Of a stretch of 64,000 nt of DNA, positions 44,631 to 52,699 are shown one piece after another. The translations under genes were made by a program, and so were the position numbers. The stretch spans positions 248,001 through 312,000 of the forward strand of contig NZ_CP010535.1 in assembly GCF_001430825.1 (NCBI RefSeq), written 5' to 3'. The notes below the pieces were generated by a model. It was not told the DNA's origin and ran no database searches. It saw only the letters and a list, made by a program, of their open reading frames with translations. Position 1 is the stretch's first letter, and every line of letters starts with the position of its first letter. Origin of the DNA: Sediminicola sp. YIK13. GTDB taxonomy: Bacteria; Bacteroidota; Bacteroidia; Flavobacteriales; Flavobacteriaceae.

Positions 44631-44769
44631 AACAGTGATTTTTTTTGGTTCCTATTAGAACCTCAAGTTATGATTTTATGGAGAATAACTGGATGCGAAC
44701 AGTGGATTTGTTGCAAGCCAATAAATATATCGAGGGTAGTCCATATTGGAAGTCCAAAGAATTTAAAAC

Positions 44770-44837
44770 CGCTCGAGGGGACATTAAAAGGTGGCGGTGC
44801 CACTGTCCAGACCTCTCGACTGCGCTCGAGGAGACAG
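44770..44837. repeat. Intergenic hairpin-repeat, single type-A copy plus partial copy
   Basis: A right half-unit (CGCTCGAGGGGACA at 44771-44784) is followed by one full type-A unit (44790-44837). It is the third locus of the repeat family in this window, upstream of the VOC gene and downstream of the DUF1059 gene. Confidence 0.8.
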
Positions 44838-44896
44838 GAATGTGCCAGAGGAAACTATAAGTACTCCTCTTTCTAATTTTTACGCTGGCTTTTCCT

Positions 44897-45136
44897 TTAT
44901 TCGTCCTTAGACAGGGCATCAAATTCTTTTCTTTTAGAAGCGAACCATTCTTTTAAGGCATCAGGGGTTGTCATGAGTTGTTTCATTTTTTTCATGGCGT
45001 TCAGATGTGCCTCATCCCCTTTTTGGAACATTTCCATCCCGTGTCTTTTGCTCATTTCCTCTATTTCCTCAAAGGTATTGGCCTTAAATTCTTTGGAACA
45101 TGCCCCTCCCAGTTGTTTGCAGGTCATTGTTTTCAT
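44897..45136 (-). CDS. DUF1059-like small protein
   Basis: 79 residues starting KTMTCKQLGGACSKEFKANTFEEIEEMSKRHGMEMFQKGDEAH, which matches the DUF1059 pattern of two cysteines (CKQLGGAC) followed by a helical half. No function is known. The Cys pair suggests a metal site. It stands alone between the repeat copy and the RidA gene. Confidence 0.85.
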   Translation of the reverse strand: MKTMTCKQLGGACSKEFKANTFEEIEEMSKRHGMEMFQKGDEAHLNAMKKMKQLMTTPDALKEWFASKRKEFDALSKDE

Positions 45137-45173
45137 AATAGATTTTTACCAATTCTTTTCAAGTTATAAATAA

Positions 45174-45689
45174 TCAATCCATTTTATGTACTTCCATCTC
45201 AATTTCAATCATAAATTCTGGAAGCGCCAGTTCTTTTACACCAAGCCAAGATCCGGTCGGAAAATTATTGGTATAAATCGTACCTCTGTATGCGCCATGC
45301 TCCAACAATAAAGGCATATTAGTGGTGAAAATATTTTCCACGATCACATCATCAAAGGTGCAACCATAATGTGTCAATATTTTTTCCAGATCGGTATAGC
45401 AATTTTTCATTTGTTGTTCAAAATCACCCACCGCTGTAGGATTTCCTTCATTATCCATACTTACTGCTCCAGATATTTTGATGTCATTGCCAATTTTTAC
45501 AGCATGCGAATATCCATAAGCTTTTTCGATTTCGGGGCGTAGGTTGAAGTATTCTGGCTGTTCTATTTTGACCGCTACTTCTTCTTGTACTTCTTTATCA
45601 GCTTCTTTACACCCATGAATAGAGATACAAACTAGGCAAAGTGTCATCAACAAGGTTTTTGGATGCAAAATAAGGTTAAATGCTTTCAT
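45174..45689 (-). CDS. RidA/YjgF family lipoprotein
   Basis: 171 residues. A lipoprotein signal (CLVCISIHGCKEADKE) precedes the RidA core: PEIEKAYGYSHAVKIGNDIKISGAVSMDNEGNP, CYTDLEKILTHYGCTFDDVIVENIF, then GSWLGVKELALPEFMIEIEMEVHK. The catalytic Arg of true RidA enamine deaminases is not evident in its usual place, so the protein may be a non-enzymatic RidA subfamily member. Unlike most, it is predicted to be exported. Confidence 0.85.
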   Translation of the reverse strand: MKAFNLILHPKTLLMTLCLVCISIHGCKEADKEVQEEVAVKIEQPEYFNLRPEIEKAYGYSHAVKIGNDIKISGAVSMDNEGNPTAVGDFEQQMKNCYTDLEKILTHYGCTFDDVIVENIFTTNMPLLLEHGAYRGTIYTNNFPTGSWLGVKELALPEFMIEIEMEVHKMD

Positions 45690-46004
45690 AATATTGGTAG
45701 ATTAGCTGGTGCCTACTCTTTCGGTTTTCGGCTTCCCCGTTTGTCTATAGCAGACAAAAGGTTTTAGAACATTGTAAACAGAACCACAAAGCAACCAAGC
45801 GAAGTGATTCGCTGATGATTGAAGAACTTCTTAAAAAGAGGGAATATTAATTGATTAAATATAGCGAATATTTTCCAAAAAAATTGACTAAACCGTTCTT
45901 TGTGAGCATTTTGGGTTTCATTACGGAATTGAATGCAGATTACATAAATTCCCACCCAGTTGCACAGGGCATAAGACCATTAGACATCTGTTGCTACGGT
46001 CTGT
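45690..46004. other. Spacer without a convincing gene
   Basis: An open plus-strand frame at 45851-46096 and a minus-strand frame at 45764-45955 exist, but neither has signal, family motif or coding bias. A frame ending S-D-S-L-M-I-E-E-L-L-K-K-R-E-Y at 45840-45849 looks like a possible gene tail. No hairpin or promoter was recognised. Confidence 0.3.
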
Positions 46005-46832
46005 TTAATTCAGGTATTTCTGCAGAGCTTCCTCAAATAAAGGATCACTTGGTCTTAATTGGGCGTTGGAGAGGATTTCTCCTTCTGGGGAAATGATCAC
46101 ATATTTGGGAAGGGTCACCAGGATAACAGGAGAGTTTTCAATTATGTGCTTGGAATACGTCAATGAATAGAATGGATTCCCTTCTTTTTGACCCAACCAA
46201 TAATGGTTTCCTATCCAATTCTTATCTTTTAAAAATCCTTTCCAACCTGTAAAATCTTGATCAACAGAAATAGTAATGAACTCTACATTGTCAGCAGCAT
46301 GTTTTTCGGCTAATTGTTTAAAAATAGGAGCTTCTTCCAAACATGGGGCACACCATGTGGCCCAGAAATCTATGATGATGTATTTTCCCCTAAAAGATTC
46401 TATGGCTACGGTACCATCGTCAATCGACAAAAATGATCCGTTGGGCACGGGTTGTCCTTCCATGACCGATTCCAATTTAATAAATTCATCTTCTTTTGGA
46501 GCGTTGTATTTTAACTCTTCCAGGGTCAAAGGCATCATTACCAATGCCTTTACCATTCCGCTTTCATCAAAATACAATTGTTGTTTTACTTTTTTGGCAT
46601 TTATCAAGGAGCGAAAGTCTTTAGGGCTCACCAATTCTCCTTTTAGATCGTAGATGGGGATAAACTTTACATTGTACGTTATTGTTCCCATCTTTTCCAA
46701 TTGGGAGGCAGAATAGAGCGTTAAATCAACTATTTTGTTTTTTAACTCAGGGCTGTAACCTTTTGTATCAGAGTTGGTGCACGAAATAAAAAATATACTA
46801 GCGACTAATAAAAGTAGTTTGGAGCTTTTCAT
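46005..46832 (-). CDS. TlpA-like thioredoxin-fold lipoprotein
   Basis: 275 residues from the ATG at 46832 (MKSSKLLLLVASIFFISCTN), which gives a perfect lipoprotein signal; 26 upstream codons are not needed. The redoxin domain has FWATWCAPCLEEAPIF with the CxxC pair, followed by VEFITISVDQDF and SPEGEILSNAQLRPSDP. It reduces disulfides or assists cytochrome maturation in the periplasm. The N-terminal ~110 residues before the redoxin domain are of the DUF4369-like type. Confidence 0.9.
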   Translation of the reverse strand: MKSSKLLLLVASIFFISCTNSDTKGYSPELKNKIVDLTLYSASQLEKMGTITYNVKFIPIYDLKGELVSPKDFRSLINAKKVKQQLYFDESGMVKALVMMPLTLEELKYNAPKEDEFIKLESVMEGQPVPNGSFLSIDDGTVAIESFRGKYIIIDFWATWCAPCLEEAPIFKQLAEKHAADNVEFITISVDQDFTGWKGFLKDKNWIGNHYWLGQKEGNPFYSLTYSKHIIENSPVILVTLPKYVIISPEGEILSNAQLRPSDPLFEEALQKYLN

Positions 46833-46992
46833 AATTGTTCCTTTGTCGCAACCTTTTGTTAATGGGTTACCATAAGGGAATATAGAAAATATTATACAAA
46901 CTAACGGCATGGAATTAATAATACACGCATAAACTTTTAAGAGGCAGGCATTAAACTATGTCCTCAGGACAAAAATTTAAGCGTTATTTACT

Positions 46993-47877
46993 TTATTGAA
47001 GCGAAAAAACCTCATAGGTTCTGGTCCATTCCGTGACCTGTCCAGCTTGAAGCGAAATGCTGTGGAACAGTTCTGGACTTATCACATGCGTCCATCCCCA
47101 TAGATTAATACTATGGGTTGGAAAATTACCTGTTTCTCGAATCCCAATCTTGCTACTGTTATTTAGAAGTTCCCATTGTGCGGGAACCGATTGGCCTCCG
47201 GATAGGTTGCTAAAAAAGAATTGTTCTTTGGGTGTACCTAGGAATGAAAAATCGCTTTTACCGAGCACCACTTTCCTTTCTGGGTTCACCGTTTCCCCAA
47301 AATGGTCGGGCTGCAGGGAGAATGAAAATTTTAAATGATAATTACAGCCTATCAAATCTTTGTCCACCTTTAAAAAGTTGTGATTGTATTCACTGGTTTC
47401 AATGCATTTTTTACCTGTATTCCTTAATCGATAACCAATCCTAAAACCATTTGACAATAGCTCAATCTCCTTGTGTAAGACATACCCGTAATCATTATGA
47501 AGCCTAGAAGTACAGGTAATGGATATTTTAGTATCGTTTTTGGTGACTTTAAATTCGGCGGGCTGCACCTCGTAGGCCCTTTGGAAGTCGTAGGTGTCCG
47601 AATCTTTTCGTATGAGCCCCACGCCAATCTTATGAAACCAATCTCCAATCTCTGTCCCCTCAAATCCTAGTGGGGAGTCGATGCCAAATTCATTGTAAAA
47701 GCCCTTGCCCATATGTTCTCCTGCCTTAATATCGGTTCGCTCCACCCCAGTAATGGCGGTTTTGTTAAAAGTAACGGTTGTTATTTTTCCGGTCCAGTCG
47801 AAGCGGGATCCCACATAATTTTCCGTAGGCAGGTAAATCTGTAATTCCAAAAGATCATTTCTAAGGGTATGGGGCAT
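46993..47877 (-). CDS. Galactose mutarotase-like (aldose epimerase-fold) protein
   Basis: 294 residues. Beta-sandwich pattern with YVGSRFDWTGKITTVTFNKT, EFGIDSPLGFEGTEIGDWFHKIGVGLIRKD and TSEYNHNFLKVDKDLIGCNY fits the galactose mutarotase-like superfamily, uncharacterised subgroup. The catalytic Glu of GalM is not in its usual context, so the activity is uncertain. It is not linked to sugar genes here. Confidence 0.75.
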   Translation of the reverse strand: MPHTLRNDLLELQIYLPTENYVGSRFDWTGKITTVTFNKTAITGVERTDIKAGEHMGKGFYNEFGIDSPLGFEGTEIGDWFHKIGVGLIRKDSDTYDFQRAYEVQPAEFKVTKNDTKISITCTSRLHNDYGYVLHKEIELLSNGFRIGYRLRNTGKKCIETSEYNHNFLKVDKDLIGCNYHLKFSFSLQPDHFGETVNPERKVVLGKSDFSFLGTPKEQFFFSNLSGGQSVPAQWELLNNSSKIGIRETGNFPTHSINLWGWTHVISPELFHSISLQAGQVTEWTRTYEVFSLQ

Positions 47878-48396
47878 TTGGCGTTTTTAAGGAAGGCTAA
47901 AATAATGGCATATTTTTAAAGTACAGCATTGCTGGGCAAGATTCTTTTGTCGTTTTCGGTCATGGAATAGCGTCTAAAGTTACCTATCTATTATTTCAAT
48001 GGAATGATTTGAACCAGCGACATGTCCTAACCCCATTGCTCCCGAAATTGATTGGTAAAAGTAATTCCGCTTTTTTTAATTTGCGAAATTAATATCGCAA
48101 AATTCAGCTATCCCTTGGGCGCTATTTTTCAATTAAGATGGGGCAATCAGAAAAATATTGATAGACATTATCTTTAAATGTTCTAACTACTGTGTTGTTA
48201 GCCCCTAAATGGAACAATTTATTGTCATCGGGTTTTTAACATAATAAGTGGTTACAGCGTATGAAGTCATTCTAAAACAGCTCACACCCCTGCACTGAAT
48301 GAAGTTTCTCCGCTGATGCTTTTAGTGTGGAGTCCAACTTTTTTTTTTTGTCCAATACTTTAAGTAGTGGAAATTAATTTAATGGATCTAAATGCC
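47878..48396. other. 520-bp spacer, with a tRNA-like fragment
   Basis: No gene. The minus strand at 48005-48030 reads GTTAGGACATGTCGCTGGTT then CAAATC, resembling the variable loop and T-arm of a tRNA, but the 3' half of the T stem does not pair and no acceptor arm exists. CTAAC (48183-48187) and GTTAG (48197-48201) could form a small hairpin. A run of ten T lies at 48341-48350. Confidence 0.3.
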
Positions 48397-48960
48397 TTAC
48401 TGGATAAGGCTGGCTTTTTTACCTTTATAAGAAGAGTATAGCAATAGTGCTAAAACTGCAAGACAGCTAGCAATAAAAATTCCTATCAGATACATTTGCT
48501 CTGGTGTAGCCCAAAGAGCAAGTAGCAATGCTCCAAAAGAAATAATTCCTCCCATAATGGCAAATCCTAATTCGTTATAAAACAAGGCATAGGGAAAAAA
48601 GTGTGCGCCGGTAATGATCACATATCCCATGATAAAATAATCAGGAAGATAAATCAAAATAAAAATAAGAAAGGGGAAGTAAAATAGTTGGGCAATATTT
48701 AACCATAGGCCCAACGGCTGTAGCGGATTGTCCTTAATTTTCCATTGTGTCTTCAAGATTTTAGACATAACAAAAGCTAAGGGCAGCATAAGGCCACCGA
48801 CAATAAAGGTAAGGACGCTTTTGTCATAAGAAGAAAACGGAAGGGTCCATACAAATGTAATTATCAGCCATATCAAAGTTGCGGCAAGGATAAAATCAAG
48901 CCCATTTTTGGCTTTTAGGGATAATTCCAATTTTAGTTGATTTAGGTCGGTTTTGGTCAT
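48397..48960 (-). CDS. Membrane protein, DUF7010-like
   Basis: 187 residues with six predicted membrane helices after a charged N-terminus (KTDLNQLKLELSLKAKNGLDFILAATLIWL). The N-terminal LELSLKAKNGLDFI pattern fits what I recall of the DUF7010 family, but this is uncertain. Function unknown. It starts 17 bp after the DedA gene stop, so it belongs to the same transcript. Confidence 0.7.
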   Translation of the reverse strand: MTKTDLNQLKLELSLKAKNGLDFILAATLIWLIITFVWTLPFSSYDKSVLTFIVGGLMLPLAFVMSKILKTQWKIKDNPLQPLGLWLNIAQLFYFPFLIFILIYLPDYFIMGYVIITGAHFFPYALFYNELGFAIMGGIISFGALLLALWATPEQMYLIGIFIASCLAVLALLLYSSYKGKKASLIQ

Positions 48961-48976
48961 TTTATGGTGGTTTTAG

Positions 48977-49675
48977 TTAGATTTTTGTGGTCATTTTTTT
49001 TAGTAGTCTCTTCAGCAACGAGAATAGCAATGGTAAGGTTGTAATTATAATTAGACTTAAAAATATAATTCCGTAATTGTTTTTTACCCAAGGGATCTCA
49101 CCAACAAAATAACCTGTCAAGAGAAATATTGTAATCCAGGCCACAGCTCCCGTAATGGTGTTTTTCATAAAGCTATGGCGCTCCATGCGAACAATCCCAG
49201 CTAAAAATGGGATATAGGTACGGACTATGGGAAAAAACCGCCCGATGATAATGGCTCGTCCCCCATGTTTGGCATAAAATTCTTCCGCCTTTGGAACATG
49301 GGCCATTAGATAGTTTTTAATGAGGTAATTGTTGCTCTGCTTTAGTCCTGCACCCATGGTCATACCCACATAGAAGTTGATGGTATTTCCTACTATTGCG
49401 GCGGTAATGAGCAAAACCAATAATACCCACACATTCATTTCTGTAGAGGCAGCAACCACTCCGGCAGAAAATAGCAATCCGTCTCCTGGTAAAAAAGGAA
49501 AAACGATCAGCCCCGTCTCCAGCATAATAATTAAAAAAAGGATAAAGTAGGCCTTATAAATATTATCGGCCACTAGGGAGATGAGGGCATCATCCGTATG
49601 AAGGATGAAATCTATGAGTTGATCCATGAAATGATAAATTGCACCAGGGAAAAGTACAAAATAGCTGTACTTCAT
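48977..49675 (-). CDS. DedA family membrane protein
   Basis: 232 residues (an internal Met ten residues in could also be the start). The VTT/SNARE-associated domain motifs are visible: LETGLIVFPFLPGDGLLFSAGV and the RFFPIVRTYIPFLAGIVRM segment with its conserved Arg, which faces the lipid headgroup pocket. DedA proteins are proposed to flip undecaprenyl phosphate or phospholipids. Co-transcribed with the small membrane protein downstream. Confidence 0.92.
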   Translation of the reverse strand: MKYSYFVLFPGAIYHFMDQLIDFILHTDDALISLVADNIYKAYFILFLIIMLETGLIVFPFLPGDGLLFSAGVVAASTEMNVWVLLVLLITAAIVGNTINFYVGMTMGAGLKQSNNYLIKNYLMAHVPKAEEFYAKHGGRAIIIGRFFPIVRTYIPFLAGIVRMERHSFMKNTITGAVAWITIFLLTGYFVGEIPWVKNNYGIIFLSLIIITTLPLLFSLLKRLLKKMTTKI

Positions 49676-49709
49676 AAGAAAAAGTCAGATATATTTTTTG
49701 ATGAACTTT

Positions 49710-51422
49710 TTAATAGCCTATTGCAGCTCCGTCTGGACTTGAAGAGTCAGAAGCTCCAATCATGATATTATTTTTTGCGTCTAGTTGAATTCCCATTAGG
49801 GAACCCAATGAATTTACTGGGACTAAGGTATGGTTCATGTCTTCTAGGGCCTTTCGGGTATCTGGCGATAGAAGCGTACGTTCATATTCAATTTGATCGG
49901 GCAACCACTGGTGATGAATTTTCATAGCTTCGATCGCCTTATCTACCTGCATATCGTAGGCTAGTACATTCAGCACCGTCTGAAAAACGGTATTGATAAT
50001 GGTCCTTCCTCCAGGGCTTCCAATAATTAGATAGGGTTTCCCATCTTTGGCCACAATGGTAGGAGTCATGCTGGAAAGCATTCTCTTTTCGGGCTGAATT
50101 AGGTTGGGATCTGTTCCAATTTGACCCGAACTTGTAGTAAAACCGGGTTGAGGATTAAAGTCGCCCATTTCATTATTAAAAATAAAACCTAGCTTCTTGG
50201 CACCCATTCCTGAACCATATGAATGTTCTAAGGTGTAGGTTAGGGATACAGCGTTACCCTCTTTATCCATCACAGAAAAGTGAGTGGTGCTGCTGCCATC
50301 GTACATCTGCCCAAATTTGGTTGTATCACTTATGGAGGCTTTTGTCATATCAATATTTTCAAAACGGGTTTTGGCAAATGATTTGGAAGTCAGTTTATCC
50401 AATGGTGTGTCTAAATTAAAATCAGAATCTCCTAAATGTTCTGCTCTATCAGCAAAGGCTCTTCGCATGGCTTCCGCAATCAAATGCACGTATGCCGCAG
50501 AATTGAATTCTATGGAATCCAGATTGGCCAATTCCATTAGATTCATCATTTCTATGAGTGCCACGCCTCCTGAACTTGGTGGAGGCATGGAATAGATATC
50601 GTAACCTTTAAAATTCCCTTTAATCGGTTTCCTTTCAATGGCTGTGTAGCGTTCAAGATCTTTCAATGTGATCAGACCTCCATTTTCTTTAATAAACCGG
50701 ACAATCTCTTTGGCAACAACCCCTTTGTAAAAACCATCTTGACCATGATCTCGGATTTCCGTTAAGGTATTGGCCAGCTCAGGTTGTTTCCACAATTCTC
50801 CAAACTGTGTGGGTTCACCATTGGCATTTTTAAAGTAATTTTTCAGAAAAGGAACAGGGGAGTTGGTTTCAAAAAATGTGGCCGCGTTAAAAAGGTCCCA
50901 GGTAAGCGGGAAACCATTTTCGGCTATATCAATAGCGGGCTGAATCAAATTTTCCCAAGGCAGGCTCCCATATTTTTGATGCGCAAGATACAGTCCGGCC
51001 ACTGTTCCAGGTACTCCCACTGATTTAGCACCAATGTGATTGACATTGGACTCCATTCCGTAGAGGTTCATTCCTTTTGCAAGATTCCCAGCATCATCTA
51101 GAAACATATTTGGTGATGCCTTTATTGGTGCTTTTTCCCTAAAGTCAATGGTGGTAGTTGTTCCTGAAGTATTCATAAATACCAAAAAACCTCCACCTCC
51201 AATATTCCCCGCTGATGGATGGGTGACGGCTAAGGCAAATGCCGTTGCTATAGAAGCATCAATTGCATTTCCACCTTTTTTTAGAATATCTACCCCAACC
51301 TGGGAAGCTATTTTGCTACTTGAAGCTACCATGCCGTTTCTGGCATAAACCTGACCAAACATGTAATGTCCATGGATGAAAACTACAAGGAGAACTATAA
51401 AAAAGGGTGCTTTGTATTTCAT
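49710..51422 (-). CDS. ggt: Gamma-glutamyltranspeptidase
   Basis: 570 residues from the ATG at 51422 (MKYKAPFFIVLLVVFIHGHYMFGQ, a signal peptide). Frames upstream exist but run into the repeated upstream element. The autoprocessing Thr and hallmark TTHFSVMDKEGNAVSLT are at about residue 374, and the glycine loop GSPGGRTIINTV and EAMKIHHQWLPDQIEYE are typical. It hydrolyses glutathione and other gamma-glutamyl compounds in the periplasm. A copy of the ~66-bp element lies 65-131 bp upstream. Confidence 0.94.
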   Translation of the reverse strand: MKYKAPFFIVLLVVFIHGHYMFGQVYARNGMVASSSKIASQVGVDILKKGGNAIDASIATAFALAVTHPSAGNIGGGGFLVFMNTSGTTTTIDFREKAPIKASPNMFLDDAGNLAKGMNLYGMESNVNHIGAKSVGVPGTVAGLYLAHQKYGSLPWENLIQPAIDIAENGFPLTWDLFNAATFFETNSPVPFLKNYFKNANGEPTQFGELWKQPELANTLTEIRDHGQDGFYKGVVAKEIVRFIKENGGLITLKDLERYTAIERKPIKGNFKGYDIYSMPPPSSGGVALIEMMNLMELANLDSIEFNSAAYVHLIAEAMRRAFADRAEHLGDSDFNLDTPLDKLTSKSFAKTRFENIDMTKASISDTTKFGQMYDGSSTTHFSVMDKEGNAVSLTYTLEHSYGSGMGAKKLGFIFNNEMGDFNPQPGFTTSSGQIGTDPNLIQPEKRMLSSMTPTIVAKDGKPYLIIGSPGGRTIINTVFQTVLNVLAYDMQVDKAIEAMKIHHQWLPDQIEYERTLLSPDTRKALEDMNHTLVPVNSLGSLMGIQLDAKNNIMIGASDSSSPDGAAIGY

Positions 51423-51486
51423 AATTAGTATTTCTAACGTTTGTATGAAGTTACTGTGTAAATCTTTAGGCAATTGATAATCAGAT

Positions 51487-51553
51487 AGCAAGATAGAGCA
51501 TATGACCTCATTCTATTAGATAGAAATCTATGATTTTGTGCGAAGTTATTAAC
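51487..51553 (-). repeat. Covarying-hairpin element, copy 2
   Basis: Diverged copy of the element at 39174-39239. Its hairpin is TTCTAT (51511-51516) / ATAGAA (51520-51525), 24 bp into the element as in copy 1 but with a different stem sequence. Reading towards the gene, it ends in TATCTTGC, which resembles a -7 box, 65 bp before the ggt ATG. Confidence 0.65.
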
Positions 51554-51618
51554 AGAGGGGGCAGGGGAATTGTGGATGTAATATACTTGTGAACTGCTCC
51601 CGTGGTAGCTTTAGCGTA

Positions 51619-51665
51619 TCAGTCGTACTTAGGAACGGACAGGCCAAAATACTCATTGATAGTGG
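51619..51665 (-). pseudogene. Remnant of the 3' end of the intradiol dioxygenase gene
   Basis: 43 of 47 bases match the last 47 bp of the intact gene (52700-52746), including the stop. The peptide is T-I-N-E-Y-F-G-L-S-V-P-K-Y-D versus T-T-N-E-Y-F-D-L-P-V-P-K-H-D. Nothing upstream of it is homologous. It is therefore a fragment and lies in the same orientation as the intact gene 1.08 kb away. Confidence 0.8.
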
Positions 51666-51762
51666 TCCCGCTTAATCTTCCCACTTCCAGTCAATTTAAT
51701 TCATCTCGTCAGAATAGTTCAGCCTATTGGATTGGTCCATTTTATAATTTTCATAGGTCTCC

Positions 51763-52036
51763 TTAACACATTAATTTGTTTTCGGTTTCCATTTCCAAAA
51801 AAATCACTGTTGGTTTAAATTCAGCAATTCTTTGAACCAATTATTTTAAATCAGTCATTTCTTTAGGGTCTTTTAAATCTATCATGGCGGAATTGGCATC
51901 CGTAGTCAGACTTAAATAAGCAGTACCAAAATTCAGGACTTTAATTTTTGATTCTTCATCTGATTTTGCCTGTCCTAATACAGAGAATGAAAATTGAATA
52001 AAAAAGTAGGGTTCAAAGGGATTGTTTTATTTTCAT
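51763..52036 (-). pseudogene. Decayed secreted protein gene, DUF5694-like
   Basis: Reading from the ATG at 52036, six codons are followed by a frameshift into FIQFSFSVLGQAKSDEESKI and VLNFGTAYLSLTTDANS, which looks like a signal peptide and the opening strand of DUF5694 (TraB-like) proteins. An in-frame TAA at 51841 interrupts D-L-K-*-L-V-Q-R-I-A-E-F-K-P-T-V-I-F-L-E before another stop at 51763. The gene is also truncated, since most of the domain is missing. Clear pseudogene, low certainty on the family. Confidence 0.65.
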
Positions 52037-52145
52037 AAAAAGGAGAGTGGATACTTACAATGACTAAAAGAATATATTTTATAAGAATTCTTCAAACTAG
52101 AAAGAGCGTCTTCCATAAGGTTGATAAAACCTGATAAAATATGAA

Positions 52146-52490
52146 TTATTCTTTAACAGGAAGCTGATATACTTCTTTGTCAGCACTATTAATTAAAAGT
52201 ACTGCGCCAACAGTAGCTAACGTTAATCCTCCAGCCAATCTAAGAACAGAGGTCTTTTTTCTTTTGGCCTTATCAATTTTCGATTTAGGCAATTCCATAA
52301 TATTTTCAGTGATTTCAACAAAAATGCTATTTTCATTAACGCGCTGACATCTTGTTTCGAATCTTTGTCCGTTCAAAAGAGTTAATTCATAAGTTTTTCC
52401 CGTTTTTATTTCAGATATACTTACAGGTTGGTAGATTTGACAGCTTTGCATTAAAAGTATAAAAAGCACTAGTATATTTAATTTTTTCAT
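52146..52490 (-). CDS. Small lipoprotein, unknown function
   Basis: 114 residues from the ATG at 52490 (MKKLNILVLFILLMQSCQIY), giving a lipoprotein signal with Cys17; an upstream in-frame ATG at 52544 adds an implausible segment. After a beta-rich part (TYELTLLNGQRFETRCQRVNENSIFVEI) there is one hydrophobic helix (RLAGGLTLATVGAVLLIN). Not recognised. A copy of the ~66-bp element lies 79-145 bp upstream, as for ggt and the coiled-coil gene. Confidence 0.65.
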   Translation of the reverse strand: MKKLNILVLFILLMQSCQIYQPVSISEIKTGKTYELTLLNGQRFETRCQRVNENSIFVEITENIMELPKSKIDKAKRKKTSVLRLAGGLTLATVGAVLLINSADKEVYQLPVKE

Positions 52491-52568
52491 AAAAATGAGG
52501 TCTAGGTTACATGAGTATGGAATACACCATATAATGAAATACAATCTTTTTTGCCTTATTAATAAGAA

Positions 52569-52635
52569 ACCAATATAGAGAATATCTCATCATCTTTTAA
52601 GATAACATTCTATAATTTTAGAAGGAATTATCAAC
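52569..52635 (-). repeat. Covarying-hairpin element, copy 3
   Basis: Most diverged copy. Its hairpin is ATCTT (52592-52596) / AAGAT (52599-52603), at the same position as in the other copies but again with a different stem. CTCTATATTGG near the downstream end resembles a -7 box. It lies 79 bp before the ATG of the small lipoprotein gene. Confidence 0.6.
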
Positions 52636-52699
52636 TCGCTAGGATAAAGATAGCAGATGACTATTTCTAGTTGACAACACTTTAAAGGTTACAATAAGA

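Noticed and set aside
45764-45955. 63-codon minus-strand frame and an overlapping plus-strand frame (45851-46096)
   Set aside because: Neither shows coding character, and the plus-strand frame runs 90 bp into the TlpA gene on the other strand.
46833-46910. N-terminal extension of the TlpA-like protein
   Set aside because: The Met at 46832 gives a standard lipoprotein signal; the longer form would bury it.
51423-51491. Longer start of gamma-glutamyltranspeptidase
   Set aside because: It would reach into the repeated upstream element, and a signal peptide starts exactly at 51422.
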